From Artocarpus heterophyllus (Eukaryota > Streptophyta > Magnoliopsida > Rosales > Moraceae), in the NCBI GenBank assembly GCA_025403435.1, contig CM046351.1:903796-967795 (forward strand): a DNA stretch of 64,000 nucleotides, given 5' to 3'. Below the pieces are notes generated by a model, which was not told the DNA's origin, ran no database searches, and saw nothing but the letters and a program-made list of their open reading frames with translations. This document shows, piece after piece, positions 1 to 13,254 of the stretch (positions are counted from its first letter, which is position 1; every line of letters starts with the position of its first letter). The position numbers and the translations under genes are program-made.

Positions 1-2692
1 GGGCAATACCAATTTTTCTTAGAACCGTTATTTCATAAATGATCTTATTTTTATTTTTTGATAGGATTAAATAATCTTTTTATATACCCTAAAAAATTCC
101 TTTCCCACCTTTTCCAAAAAAAAAAAAAAAAAAAAAATCTTTTCATAGATAATGTTTGGAGTTGATGGCATGCATTATTTAGAGAAGAGTTATTTGTTCA
201 CAGCTATTGATGGTATGCCACTACACCGTGTGATTATACACTAAAACAGTTGTTTACTAAAATTCCAACATTTTTTCAATCGAATAAAAATGCAAAAATG
301 CCCCTTAAAATAAGCACCTTTTTAAAAACCTCTTTAATATTGAGTTTTTCGGTATGTTCGTTTTAAAGGAGTGGTCAAAGGTCACAATATATAATACCCA
401 GCCTACCCTGCCACTCGAAAAGTTAATCCACTAGATACCAAAAAGGAATCTGGTAGATTATTAAAAAATATATATAATTAATTTTTGTTGTGTCAAGAGA
501 CGGCTGCTGTCGGGTTGGTAACCTACCAGGTTACAACAAGTAATCTACAATATGACATGGAAGAATTTGGCAGATTGTTTTTCATATTCAACCAGATTAT
601 TTATTTTTTCTGGCTCACTGACACGGACAGCCGTGCCAGTATAAAGCAATCTACCATATTATTTATTTCTTTCCTTTCTTTAATTTGAAGTCTTTTGGAC
701 TTGATTAAAAGCCTCATCCAGATGGAGCTTCAGGCTTAATTCACACAGATGACATAAGGTCTCACTTATAGGCCAGAAGAAGGCATATAGAAAGGGGAAA
801 TTTTCATAATCACAATTTTTGAAACTTACATTTCATATAAAGGTCACACATGTTTGAAACTTATTATACCATTAGAAAAATATATTGATAGATGAGAGAA
901 AAAGAAGAAGAGAGGGCCGAGAGAGTATTAGAGTTTGTCTATTTAGATTGGTTGATAAAAATATTTAAATAGCTTACCAAACTATTTCCAAAAAGAAATA
1001 TAGGTGATATTGTCGTACGATTTTTTTTGTAAATGCATGATGGATAAACAGATTTTTTTTGTTTAAGTATGACATATCATATAACTGTCTCTTGTGAAAT
1101 GTTGCATACGGAGATTAATTCTGGTGGCCCATCTTCCTTGACCCACTATTCAAGTTTCAGGTGAATCAAAAGACATAGTTAAAAGAGTGGTATTCAAATG
1201 CTTTTGAGAAAAACTTGGGTCAATTAGTATGTTCGATTCATAGATTCAAAAAAAAAAAAAAAAACTCCAGTTCGGGCTGATTTTGAAGTAATATTTTTTC
1301 TTATAAAACTTAAATTGTTACTATATTTTCAATTAAGACGGTGATATATAAGAATAGTTTGACTGATTGTTATATCAAGACTTTGTATCTTAATAAATAT
1401 TCCCACGTGCCGCAAAGCACTAGTCGACCACTCTGTCCACGATTACTAGGCCGTACAAAGACCATGAAGATAAAAATCCACTCTCTTTAGCCTGTCTCAA
1501 ACATACAATGATATGTTTGAGATATCATTATATGTCTCTTTCAAATACATAAGGACATTAATTCCTATCATTATTTTGATTTGATGCGTGTTCTTCCCAT
1601 ATTTTAAGTTTCAATATTGGTTATTTTCGTCATTACGAATATAAATTTATGGAAATAGTGTTATTATACACATATATGTATCATGATTATACACTGTTTT
1701 GTAACAAACTAAAATTTTAGACAATTTTCAAGTATTTACTTATACAAGTCACTAAACCTTTTAGCAATAATATTACGTCATTTCTAACATTTCATCTAAA
1801 AACCAGTGATTTATTCACATTCTAAATTTGATATATGCACAAGTGGATTACCAAAAGTCCTGAAAAACGACTAGAAAAAGTATGATGCAATGTTGCCTAG
1901 GAATAATAAATGAAATAACATTTCACTGATAAAAAAAAATGACAAAAAAATATATACAAGCACCATTTAGGCGCCAAAGTTCCCCTTTTGAAATGAACTT
2001 TTTACACTAGAGCCACACCCTCCATTTTCACCATTTTTGATGTACACAATATCTTCTATTATCTTCTAATAAAATCCCCACCCCACCAAAAAGAATTAGA
2101 AGACATAGTAAGAACCAATGGAGCTAAAAACATATATATCTATATAAGACTGTCTTATACGTCAAAAGGTACAGTATGTTTTTAAATACCAGATGATATT
2201 AAAGTCACATCAAAATAAAGACGGACCATGACAATACAGTACAAGTATTGCATTTCTTTAGCATCCTACCAAAGAATTCCCACCATATAAATACTCTCTA
2301 AGTGCTAACCTACTTAATTACAGTTCAACTGTCTCCCTTCTAAATATGAGTTCTCGTATGTTTTCAAACTATTAAATCTGCTCAAAATTACTTCCTTTAT
2401 ATAGATGAGATGGCTAAAATATAAATACCTACTAATAGGCTACTTTTTCAGTACTCACAAAACTTCACGCCTGACTGAGATGAAAAAAGGGCCAGAGATG
2501 CAGCCGTTTTGCTATTCACAAACCACTCTACATGCTTTAATTTGCCTCCCAACACCCCATACCCAATATCATCATCATGTTTCTCTTCCAACATTTTCAA
2601 AAACCATGAAAGAGAAAAGGCTGCGTGTCAGTTTGGTGTTTCAAAGGTTGTCTGTCCGTATTTATATGGAGAGAGAGAGAGCACGGGTATAG
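1..2692. other. Intergenic DNA, no gene recognised
   Basis: AT-rich sequence with poly-A tracts (about 117-137 and 1249-1263). No reading frame here resembles a known protein, and no RNA gene was recognised. The right end lies downstream of the minus-strand 5-phosphatase and should hold its 3' UTR. No transposon termini were identified. Confidence 0.6.
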
Positions 2693-3644
2693 TCACGCGA
2701 AGGTGGTGATGTTCACTGGCAAAAGCTCCTCAGCTTGAACTTTAGCAACTCCCAATGGCAAAGGCAAAGCCAATGCAGCATGACCCTTTGATCTTGGCGT
2801 GTGCAATAATTGCATGTTGGTGGTCTTCTTTTTAACCATAGTAGAAGTTCTATTATTATTACTATTATTGGTGTTATTATTATTATTATTAGAGGAGTTT
2901 ATTTGGACGTGAAATAGTGAATAAACTGGTCTGTGGTCTGAAAACTTGGATTCTCCTCTCACGTACCACACTTGCTTCATCCCTTCTCCTTTCCACAGTA
3001 TTCTGTCACACCTGAAAACGAAATTAAAAAAAAAAAAAAGACAGTTCGTAAAATTCTATAATACTATTTTAGGGTCCGTTTGTTTCGTAAATCGAATCAC
3101 GGTTCGAATCATTTTGCTACAATATTTTCTCTCACAAAAATTTAAATCTTCATTTAAATACTCTATTCAAATACTCGAACCAAACAAACTCTTAGTTTTG
3201 TATACTTTTTCATTATTCACATGATATAATATTACAATACTTTTAGAATTTTGGGACATTCTATAGTCGATATGGTCATAGGACTCTTATTTTTTTATAA
3301 CTATTTTTTAAAATTATTGCATGAGTAAAAAAATCTTGTTAATGCATTTAGTAACGTAGTTAAAACGAATTTATTAGGGTATGTGATAGCGTTACACTAT
3401 AGTTTATTTTTCCTTTATACTATAATATATAAAATGCTGTACACTACAACAGTTAGAATTATATAATTAAAATGACGTCGTCAAATGAAACATGTATTAA
3501 TACCGTGTATTTCTAGTCACCAGATTACTTCAAAATTGTGTCAAATAAACTAAAAACAATATATCAATCTAACAGTATTGATAAATTTCAGTATTCACAT
3601 TTATATATTACTTATTGAAGGTCTTTTCTCCACCCTTATCGTTC

Positions 3645-3685
<41 letters not shown>

Positions 3686-6600
3686 TGTATTATCTATTCA
3701 CATATAATCATAGGCACGCATATTTAGACAAGCATGCAAATAGCGCAAATAAAGGCATACAAGAACAAGGCACATGCTTTGTCACTAATTTGATTAGATA
3801 CCCAGTAACCAATGGTCATATTTCAAATAAGTTATACATATACATATATATATATATATATTACATACATATATATATGAAACAAAAAATGGTCTGTCTG
3901 TTCACATTCTCTCTCTAGTCTAATATTACTTTATAAAAGAAAAAAAAAAAAGAAATATTTTTCTTATGTTTCCATCTAGTTTCATTTTTAGTGCTCTCTC
4001 TGTTTCTCCAATTCCATTTTTCAAATATTTATCAAATTAATGATAGCTTAGCTTTCACATGCACTGTTTTCAATTTTTTATTATACACCCATTTAATGTT
4101 TTTATTACAAGGCACGAAACATCATGTACAAACAATTGGTCAACTCATAAAAATAAAAATTTACAAAAAAAAAAAAAGACAATTTGAGATTAACAAAGCT
4201 ATGCAATAGTACAATGAAGAAAAAAATAAAGGCATAATAATTCTTTGGAAGCATGATTAAACCATTTTCTCAACTAGTTTAGCTTGTAAGGTTCAACTTT
4301 GTGTTATCCTTGAGAAAATAATAAATTTATTATAATAAAATAAGGTGTTAGAGGGTTGTTAAGCTGTCATGAACAAAATGTAGCCAGAAAACGGCAAAGA
4401 AAAACTGTATCACTAATCATATATATATATGTATGTATATTTAATTCATTAATTAATTAATACCTAATCAAACATCATAGAACAAAGAGATAATGATGAA
4501 GACCACCACCATTTTTAAACAATTTCAATAACCCCATTGAAAACGCCCATGAAAAAAATATATATATAATAATACCACTCAATTATTAGAAAAACGTGAT
4601 CAAGGGCAAAAATGAAATAAAAAGATTTGGAAACTTACCAAGCAGGAGTTCGTTGCTTCTCTTTAGATTTAGAGAGTTGGGGAACATAATATTGATCAGA
4701 ATTGGCAAAGTACTTGTATGTTGGAGCAAAACTTATGATCCCTTCTTCCCATCCTTTGAATACCCTACCAGCCCTTTGCTCTATCCCTAGCTACAAAATA
4801 TAAAACCAATATTTCCACCAATAATGTTTAATTGAGTTTTCACATTTGCACCTACAACAACATAAGCAAGTATTGCAACATAAAAACGTAGGTATAAGAG
4901 CATTAATTTTTATGTGACTATTTTAATATACCATCACTAATGATACAAAATAGAATGATTTTTCCTGTTGGTATTGAAACGAGTGACAGATATCTCTTTT
5001 TTAACTATCAAATCTATAAAAAAAGATGATTTTGACCAGATTTGATGGTTTAAGAACGTATAGTATTAGTGAATATTCGCATAAGAAGGATCCTTAAAAA
5101 CTTGCATATTTTAAATTGGAAATCAATGTTGAGGATGTAGATGTCATACCTGATCCTTTTCTAAAAGCGCTTGCCAATCATGCTTCTTTAGTAGCTCATG
5201 CGTGTCACCACTTGAATTTGCAAGCCGGTAGTTCAAATCACCAAGCCAAATGATCTTGCTGAGACATCATGACCAAAAAAGCATTAATATAATAGAGGAT
5301 CAATAGATATATCTATATCTTTAGACGAAAAGTCTCAAATCCGACCCTTTTAAGTTTTTTCAACACAAATACTTTTGTGTAACACTTATTTTGCTTCAAC
5401 GTGATACTCAATATTACCCGTATTGAATAATATTTATTGAGTGTTACACTAAAATAGCTACATTATTACCACGTCGGAATGAAAATGTTATCCAGACGTT
5501 TCCACTTTGAAAGAGAATTGCGAATTATAGAGGAGAGGAGAGGACTTACTCATGCTCCAATATGGTAAGAGGAGGAGGTGGCCCAGCAGAATAAGAATTA
5601 GGTCTACAAGAATGAGAAAACCTAGTCCTCTTTAGAATCTCCATCACGTCTGAATTCCGTCTCACCTCATCTCCTTCTCTCTCCCCAGAGGTCAGGTGAG
5701 TACACACAAAGCAAAAGCTTGTCTGCCACAATCTCATGCTTATTGATATTGAACCCTGTGAATTGTCATCCACACAATCCAAACACAACATTTAATTAGT
5801 AAGCCCTTTTTTTTTTTTTTTCTGTTTAGTACTTGTGTTTCTAGCTAACTAGGTAGACTATATATAATATTAAAAAGCACTAGTTATCGTTATTAGTGAT
5901 GCAATTGTAACATATAACATAACAAAATAGGAGTTAAAGTTCTCTCTCATCTTGTCTCGTCGTGTATCCTCTTTTATTGACACATGTTGTGATAAATAGT
6001 AGTGGTCTAAAGTAACTTAGGTGAACAAACCTTGTTTCCTAGGTATCCCATAATGCCTCTACCAACACAAGAGACTTTCAAGTTGGTGATGCAGCGGCAA
6101 AGATCCGAACGAACCCACACGCATAAGAAAATTCCGACCATTTGCTTGCTGGCCGCCAGCCTGTAACGCGGTTGCATTACAAAGGTTGAGCTAGGTGAGC
6201 ACTCGCCGCAAGAGCACAAGGTCAAGTTGTCCAAGTTGAGAAGTCTTTGGAAGTCCTCTCCTCCAAGCTCGTTTTCTAAGGAAAGCAAGTCCGAAAAGCT
6301 CACTCTGGTCTTGGGGCTATGGCCTCGGTCACAAAGTCCGATGTTGTCATTGTTCAAGGCTTCGCGAATGAGAGCGAGCCACTTGGAAGCAGGGCCATTG
6401 TCCTCCGCACCTAACACGTTCCCCGCGTTAAGGGGCACAATTTCTTGGAACCTAAGTATCAATTGTGCACACATAAATAGTAACATATAGTTAGTACTCA
6501 TAAGTAGATACATAGGGAAAAATATATGAAACCATTTTTTCTAAAAATTAACAAACAAATATGTAGAGAGAGAGAGAGAGAGAGAGGAATTACCCAAGAA

Positions 6601-8483
6601 CATAGATGTCAGCAGGAGCAGGGGACTTGAGCCACTCTCTTAAGTTCAAGCCATCGTGTGGAGGCTTCCCTCCAACATTCCATGTTCCAACAAACATCCT
6701 ATATATTCCCATTCAAACTAAACGCATCATCGTCATCTCAAACATACATGTTTCACATCAAAGGAGCAAAAATATGATTATTAAAAGAAAAAAATTCTAT
6801 AACGGGGTATGGAAAAAATAAGTTTTATTTTAAACATCATATCTATTTGTTTTATAATTTTTTTTATTTTAATGTAATTTTGATTCAATCATGCATTATT
6901 GGTAAAAATATTGTACGGTATAAAACTTTAAAAAAAGTACTTTTTATAGCCAATCATATTTTATTAAAAAAACCTGGGCCAATTACAAACCCACTACATT
7001 AAGAAATCATAACACTTGCAAAAGGAACATTTTATAGCCAATCATATTTTATCAAAATAAGCTCGACCGGTTATAAATTCGTTACATTAAGAAATTATAA
7101 AACTTGCAATGCTAACTCAATTGAATCTGTAATCGTACTCTCAAAAGCTGCTTTTCGCTTATGTATAAGCTACAATAAAAAAAAAATTCATCCTCGTAAG
7201 ATTATAATCTTGTTATTCATAAAACTATAGGTTCTAATCTAGTATATAGTGTTATTTTAAGCTAGGTCTCATCGTTTTATTTATAGAGGGTTATAAAACC
7301 GTATACTTGAATATGATTTGCTCATACTTTTAACATGTTTAGATGCACTCTAAAAAAATGTTTTTGACTTTTAATAAATACTTTTCGAAGAACCTAACCA
7401 TTTACCGTTTAGTGTTTATAAAGATATTTTTATTTATATTTTTTACCCTTATATTTAAAAATAATAAATTAAAAATTTTATTTATATCTTTAAATTACAT
7501 TAATTTTTATACCAATAAAATTTTTACCTTATTTAACTAAACAAGTTTAAAAAATTTTCCAAAATCAAAAATATCTTTTTCCATGCACTGTCCAAATCTT
7601 TCACCTTTTTGGTCCAATTGTAGGCAAAAAATAAAAATAAAAAAAATTACACCTTAACAAGAAAGTCAAATAGTGACTAAAATCCAAGTTTATTACCTGA
7701 GACTTTTCTGATCATCAACATTAGCGAATGATGATGGCTCCATCAACGACTCCTCTTTTGAAAAAACTACAAAATTCTCAAAATAATCAAAACAAAATTA
7801 GTAATTAGTCTTAATCTAATCTAAGCTTAAGAAACAAAATTCTCATGATTCAATTATAACTTTACTTCAGTTACTTCATTGACTAAGCCCTCTCTGTTTG
7901 CTTTCTCACAATGTCAAAATCATGATCCTATCACCATATCCATCCGACGGCCCACATACGCCGATCACGATGTACAGTTACAGATGGACGGTCCACATCC
8001 AACCCAGTACTAATTAATAGTAAGTACTGTACTTTTAAGTACTGCACGAAATAATCAATTTTAATTATTTATTACCTGAAAAATCTCCCGGTGGGACGAC
8101 GTAACAGTCCTCGCCGGAGCAACTCCTCCTTCTCTCTGCTCTCTTGTCGTTATTATTATTAACATCTGAAAAATCTATTTCATTAATTTAAAAAAATTAA
8201 AAATAAATCAAATTATTTGATAACAAAAACTCAAAAAAAAAAGAAAAAACTTACTTTCCAGAGCGTGGTCCGAATAAAACTCATCAGCTTGCATGTTTAG
8301 CCATTTTCTCACTAATCTTGGCCATGGAGATTGCTATAATAATAAATTGGAAAATCAAAATTAAAATTTAAAAAAGATTAATTTTATGTTTAAACATGAT
8401 TTATGAAGCTAACAATAATAACAAAAGATGGGTTTTTTTTTGGGGGGGCGTACCTTGGAGATATTTCCACCCTCAGTTCTCAT
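2693..8483 (-). CDS. Type I inositol polyphosphate 5-phosphatase, IP5P4/5 (BST1)-like, 10 coding exons
   Basis: Removes the 5-phosphate from inositol phosphates or phosphoinositides in the cytosol or at membranes. Read on the minus strand, coding exons are 8454-8483, 8255-8333, 8076-8165, 7697-7766, 6594-6698, 6031-6451, 5550-5755, 5150-5258, 4639-4790 and 2693-3011. Together they give 526 residues with every GT/AG border in frame. Visible family motifs are GTWNVGG (94-100), FQEIVPL (126-132), WLGDLNYRL (338-346), TPAWCDRI (418-425) and SDHRPV (445-450), so the catalytic set is complete. The N-terminus ([13 protein letters not shown]) is typical of the plant type I group, and the lysine- and asparagine-rich C-terminal tail is less conserved. 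Length fits the shorter plant members, such as Arabidopsis IP5P5/BST1, but the exact orthologue is uncertain. The last intron (3012-4638) is long and carries a MITE and a (TA)n tract. Leader splicing may move the start four codons upstream (see findings). Confidence 0.93.
3072..3191. mobile_element. MITE family 1, copy A (Tourist-like)
   Basis: A 120-bp element in the last intron of the 5-phosphatase gene. The left end begins GGGTCCGTTTG, the right end closes AAACAAACTC, and a TTA target duplication flanks both sides (3069-3071 and 3192-3194). The interior matches the other family copies, including TTTTCTCTCACAAAAATTT. The TTA duplication and GGG-start termini suit the PIF/Harbinger (Tourist) class. 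Confidence 0.75.
3648..3683. repeat. (TA)n microsatellite
   Basis: Uninterrupted TA dinucleotide run of about 36 bp in the last intron of the 5-phosphatase gene. Confidence 0.95.
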
Positions 8484-8493
8484 TGTTTGAAGC

Positions 8494-9301
8494 CTGAAGA
8501 ACCAGATTATGATTCAATCCGCTAAATAGATTGATTAATCTAAGAATCAACCAATCAGCGATATGCTGTGCCAAATTAATTACAGATTAAATTGTAGTTA
8601 GTTTTTAAGGGAATGCGAATCTATGCACCGAAAGTTTACTTCTTTTTCTAATGGCAAGATTAAAAAACAACATACAAAATTGAATTGGAAAATGAAACTC
8701 TTTAAGAAAAAACAAAATAGGCATATAATCAAATGGCAAGAGGGGGTTTAAAAAAAAAAGAAATAAAAAAATATCTCATTCATATAAAAGAAGTAAGAAA
8801 ATGGATAATTTCAATTTCAACACCCCAATATTAAAAAGACCAAGTTGCAGGGAAAATGGAGACATTAAAAACCCTTCTTTGGAAGATCCGTATAAGAAAA
8901 GAAATAAATTATAAAAATAGAAAAATAATTATAAAAAAAAGAATTGAAACTGTTATGTTAGTGCAGAACAGATTTTCACAAACTGAATTAAACAAACTTC
9001 AAAAAAAAAGGACAAAAACTTTTTATCTCCTTAACCCAATAATAAGTTTTCACTTTTGACGCTTAATATGGTTTTTTTATAAGATCTTAACGAGGAACAA
9101 GCGAAGAAATGGACGTGAACAGAGTACAAGAAAAACAGAGCATGAAAGGAAAAGCAGGGGAAGAATAAGAAGAAGAAGCGAAAACGACAATTGATTCATG
9201 CAAAAAACGACAAAAGAGAGAGAGAGATAGAGAGAGAAAATAGAAGTGGAAAGAGGAATAAGTAAAGAGCTCGTCTTTTGAGTTGAACGGAGAGGACTTA
9301 C
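8494..9301 (-). other. Leader (5' UTR) intron of the 5-phosphatase gene
   Basis: On the minus strand a consensus donor GTAAGT begins at 9301. A CAG acceptor after a pyrimidine-rich stretch ends at 8494, only 10 nt before the first coding-exon ATG. Removing this 808-bp segment joins the CT-rich leader to the coding exons. The model is inferred from splice-site quality; no transcript was seen. Confidence 0.6.
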
Positions 9302-9557
9302 ATGAATGAGGAGACAACAAATGAGAGGTCTTTTTTTTTTTTTTTTTTTTGGTGAAACGAAGAAGGCCTTTAATGTGATCCTGTTTCGGTTGTCGTTTTT
9401 GGGCAGCTTTTTCTTTTTCCTTTTTGTTGAGAAGAGAAAGAGAAGAGCTTTGTGTCGTCGTTGGTGTTGGCGAGTTTGGTGGGAAGTCGGATCCTGGGGG
9501 GGAGAGAGATGCAAGGCCAAAGTTGGAGGGCCTTTTTTCTTCTTGTTTCCTCGTTGA
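9302..9557 (-). other. Non-coding leader exon of the 5-phosphatase gene (predicted)
   Basis: A CT-rich minus-strand stretch ending exactly at a GTAAGT donor. I found no ATG on the minus strand within it, so the open frames here are shadows of low-complexity pyrimidine sequence. The 5' end is set about 30 nt from a TATA box at 9587-9593 and is approximate. Confidence 0.5.
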
Positions 9558-9586
9558 GGCAAAAATCTAGCTCTTTTGCTTCTCAA

Positions 9587-9593
9587 ATTTATA
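9587..9593 (-). promoter_or_regulatory. Candidate TATA box of the 5-phosphatase gene
   Basis: Minus-strand TATAAAT lies just upstream of the CT-rich predicted leader. Transcription would start near 9555, which leaves a leader exon of about 255 nt. Confidence 0.45.
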
Positions 9594-9620
9594 AGTCTTA
9601 GATGGAGATATAGAGAGGGA

Positions 9621-10420
9621 GAAAGAGAGGAGATAAAAGAAAAATAAAAATATAAAAAAAAAAGAAAAGAAAGAGAAAAAGAGAGGGACGTTGGATTAGT
9701 GCTATGGGGACCACTAATGCAGGCTCTACGACGAAAGACTTAAGAGTGTATTTAAAAGACGGTAAGAATTGTTGGTTAAAATTATTTTTATATTATAATA
9801 ATTTTTTTATTATTATTGTAGCATATAAAAATTTTATATTGTTTATAATTAAATTTATGATAAAAAACATATGATAAAAACCGTTACCAAATAGTCAACT
9901 ATAAATAAAGTTATGTTATAAGTAGCGGTGTTTAATACCAATAATTTCTTACATATTTTTTTGGGTGTTAGATGAGATTCATATAGATTTGGATAGTTAA
10001 ACCAGTTCAAATTAAATTATTTTTCTCTTGTTTGGTTTGTTGGTGCAAATTGTGTTATTTTGTACAAAAACTTTAAAAATTTTATAGTTTCTAATTGTAA
10101 TCCAAATGTGTAATCCAAACTAGCATTTGGATTTCATCTACTAATCTAAACATGAAATTCAAATTGAACTTGTTCTTAGAGGAATGTTGAGAACTGTAAT
10201 TTAAAATATGAAAAAATTAATTAATTTAAAAATAAATGCAAATTATTAAAAACAGTAATTGAAAAATAAATCTGAGTTTGAGTGTGTCCACATCCTAGGT
10301 AAAAAGATTCATGTACCGTAGCAAGGAGGTCCAAATTGAGTGAATTTAAAGAATTTTAAATTCAACAATGTTAGCTTGAGCTGGTTCAAAATATGCTCCC
10401 TTATTCGATCTAACTTTTTA
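9621..10420. other. Intergenic DNA with a degenerate MITE-like patch
   Basis: No gene recognised. The first 60 bp are purine-rich and probably belong to the 5-phosphatase promoter. Between about 9757 and 9935 is a worn copy of the TGTAGCATATAAAAATTTTA-type repeat found elsewhere in the window (MITE family 2). Confidence 0.5.
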
Positions 10421-11712
10421 TGCCATAAATTTTTAACTTAAAAAAAATATATGACACAAATTTTTGATACGGTACAAAATTTTTTAATCTTAAAAAAAAA
10501 TCACTCTTTTTTTAAATTTTTTCTCTCTCTTCTTCTCCCTCTCTCTCGTTTTCTCCTTTGGTTTCTCTTCTCTCTGTTGCCTCCTCTCTCTCTTTCTTCT
10601 CTGACTTGACTTTTCGGCCTCTAAAGCTTCTTTCAGCAGATAAAACATGAATTGACACGAAACTTGAAGGCTTGAAACATAAATTACCCATTAGTTTGAG
10701 AGGTTCATGTCAACCCAAAAATTTAGTTAAGTGTTGGGTAAACGAAATTCTCACTCATTTGAACCTCTAATGTAACGTATTGAATTCAAAAAATTGAACT
10801 TCATATCCAAATCCATCTCCTCAGTAAACTGAAACTCAAACCCTTTTTTAAGTTTTAACTTGAGCTCAAAAGTAATTATATACATAAACGTTAGTTTAGA
10901 CCATCATAATTTTAGTTTCAAATTATATTTTTAAAATTTTTTATCTTAAAATAAAAAAGATTCAAATCATCATAATTTGAACTACTAAAACAAACAGAGA
11001 AAAGATAAGATTGAGATCCCAAGCGTGAAACACAAATTGACACGAAAACTTGAAGCTTCTTTGAATATACGAAATGTATTGCTTTATGTTTATAAACACA
11101 TAGCCCCGACTAAAAATTTAAAAATAAACCCTATAGTCTTTTAAAATTTTTGTTTAGTTTTTAGCCCCCACTGACAAAAATTTCATGCTTCATCACCGGA
11201 TGAAGGCCTTGGGCTTCAAGATTTTAATGTAATTTGGTATGAGTTTGGGAATTCCAGTGTTGTGAAGACCGAGTCAATGAATTCCAGTGTGAATTGAAGT
11301 TATTTGGTCTGAGTTTGGGTTTTTCGGCGTTTGAGGGTTGGGTTAGTGAATTTTGGTGTGAATTGATGCAATTTGATATGAGTTTGGGAATTCCAGCAAT
11401 TGTTGTTCGTGGTGGCACTGGTGGTGGTTGTGTTGTGGTTTGTTCATTTTTTCCTTTATTTTTTTTTTGGCTGTCGGCAATGTCGCCAGTGCCGGAGACA
11501 AGTTGGCTGCGACGAGGAGAGATAGGAAGGATGTGAGAGAAAAAGAGACAAAAAAAATCCCGTTGACATACCCAAAAAATCCCAAAAGAACAAGCAACAT
11601 GTCATTGATAGACACGAAAAATGTCCCAAAAGGGACATGCAGACAAATCTCATAAGGATACGCTTGAAGTTTGTGGCATAAAAAGTTTTTAACATTTTGT
11701 GACATAAAAAAA
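10421..11712. mobile_element. Candidate inverted-repeat element, about 1.3 kb, non-autonomous
   Basis: The left end reads TTTTTATGCCATAAATTTTT followed by a second TATGACACAAA unit. The right end, reverse-complemented, reads TTATGTCACAAAA and then TTTTTATGCCACAAACTTC. The ends therefore form an imperfect terminal inverted repeat of roughly 55 bp made of two similar sub-units. The interior holds CT-rich sequence (10505-10620) and a 70-bp tandem repeat (11230-11402), with no recognisable transposase. Exact termini and target duplication were not resolved. Confidence 0.4.
11230..11402. repeat. Tandem repeat, unit about 70 bp, roughly 2.5 copies
   Basis: Each unit begins near ATTTGGTATGAGTTTGGG. 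Complete units contain a GTGTGAATTGA-type segment, and the last unit is partial. Units differ by several substitutions. The open frames across this segment follow the repeat and do not look like a gene. Confidence 0.65.
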
Positions 11713-12124
11713 TGAATTTAAAAAGTACATTTATGTGAATACCTCTATTAAAAACTTGAGTTGGGTCCATAAGTTCAGATTTGGCCAAACCCAATGTGCA
11801 AAACACCCCCAAAAAATTAAAGCACAAAATAGAGAGCTTCTAGACAAAGAAACATGCTCAACGCTGCCAAAAAAGGAAAATAAAATAAAAAATAAGCTGA
11901 ACATGGACTCATGCACATTGAAGGAGTCCATCGACCTAAGGTCAACTTATGAGAGCACTTGCCCGTTGAGGTTTTGAGAACATTTTCAATACTCCACCTT
12001 CAAACAAACAAGCAGGACTGAGAATCACGAGCCAAGTATAATGACATCAGAAAAGCTTATCAATAACTGCCATACTAATTTGAAGATAGACATAATGCAT
12101 GTGATATTTGTCAACGAGAGTTAA

Positions 12125-12775
12125 AACCAAAACTTTTGGTTGCTACAGTATAAATTTTTTAAATACTAGAGTATCAAGAAATATGTTACAATGTAAAGCT
12201 CTCACACGCTATATGTTTTAAATTAAAGCCGTTAGTTTTAACTAATACTCTTAAACACTCTAATAGACAGGAATAGCTTTAAACCACCGATTTGACTGGA
12301 GTTTGGTTCATAGGTCCTTACACTGATGTTTCGTAAATAAAATGAAGTAAAGGTTTAAAATAATGATGGTTTAAAACAGTCAAAATTCCTTCAATTTTGA
12401 TAACTTTGTTTGCCCTTCTCCTTTAGATTCCTACATTTAAGTGGTTATTTCAAACCTATGATTACACCTTTGGTTTTTTTTTTTTTTTTTTACCAATTCT
12501 CATATTATCCAAACATCATTTTTCTAAAGTGATGTTTTATCTCCTATTCAGATTTTTACATTTTAAATGTCAATTTAAAATTATCATTTAAACCATGTAG
12601 GCTTTGTTTGATAAACCTAGTTAGAACTAATAAGTTTCAACTTTTATAATATAATACTCTTATATGTTACAGTGTAAAGTAAAAATTTATTATAATATAA
12701 AACTTTAACATTTTATAATATTTTAATTTTAATTATGTTATCAAACATTTTTATAAGTTTAAAATTATTCGTACA
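12125..12775. repeat. Two degenerate MITE family 2 copies
   Basis: Copies at about 12125-12250 and 12600-12775 contain the family signature around ACAATGTAAAGCTCTCACA, or shortened forms of it (TTACAGTGTAAAG). Both are AT-rich and diverged. The sequence between them holds a poly-T tract and no gene. Confidence 0.45.
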
Positions 12776-13083
12776 AACCACAATATTAAAAACTACACCG
12801 TTCTACACCTGCTCGGTAGACGAAGTTTAAATTGCCTTCCTACTTCCTAGTTGATAGAGAAGATTGGCTTACCAACCCTCTAATCGCGTTGCACTCCTCC
12901 CTCCACAAAATCAATATCTTGGTGGCACTCTTTGTAGCCTCACATATTTTCACTGCTCCATCAATATATACCGTACGCCAGTGAAAGTAAGCAACATAGT
13001 GCTATCAATCATTTGATCTCTTAATATCGTACGGTCTTGTTATTCTTTGCCACGTTTGTTACCAAAACAGAGAGGTAATATAA

Positions 13084-13084
<1 letters not shown>

Positions 13085-13125
<41 letters not shown>
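13085..13125. repeat. (TA)n microsatellite
   Basis: Uninterrupted TA run of about 41 bp in intergenic DNA. Confidence 0.95.
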
Positions 13126-13127
<2 letters not shown>

Positions 13128-13254
13128 AGACTTTTAATTTCAGCCACAAATTAGCAATCATATGTTGTTGTTAGGTTTTCAGCTTAGTCAAAAGCCAAAA
13201 GTAAATTTTGATTGTTCTTGTCGTATCCGGATATGAACACGAAAAATGCTTATT

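Noticed and set aside
9077..9586. 169-codon minus-strand open frame upstream of the 5-phosphatase
   Set aside because: It lies over the CT-rich leader and its splice donor. Its first codon is not ATG, and its composition (Lys and Ser/Leu runs) follows the low-complexity DNA.
13085..13125. Long (TA)n tracts as hairpin RNAs or origins
   Set aside because: They are simple microsatellites, frequent throughout the window. Self-complementarity of TA runs is not evidence of an RNA gene.
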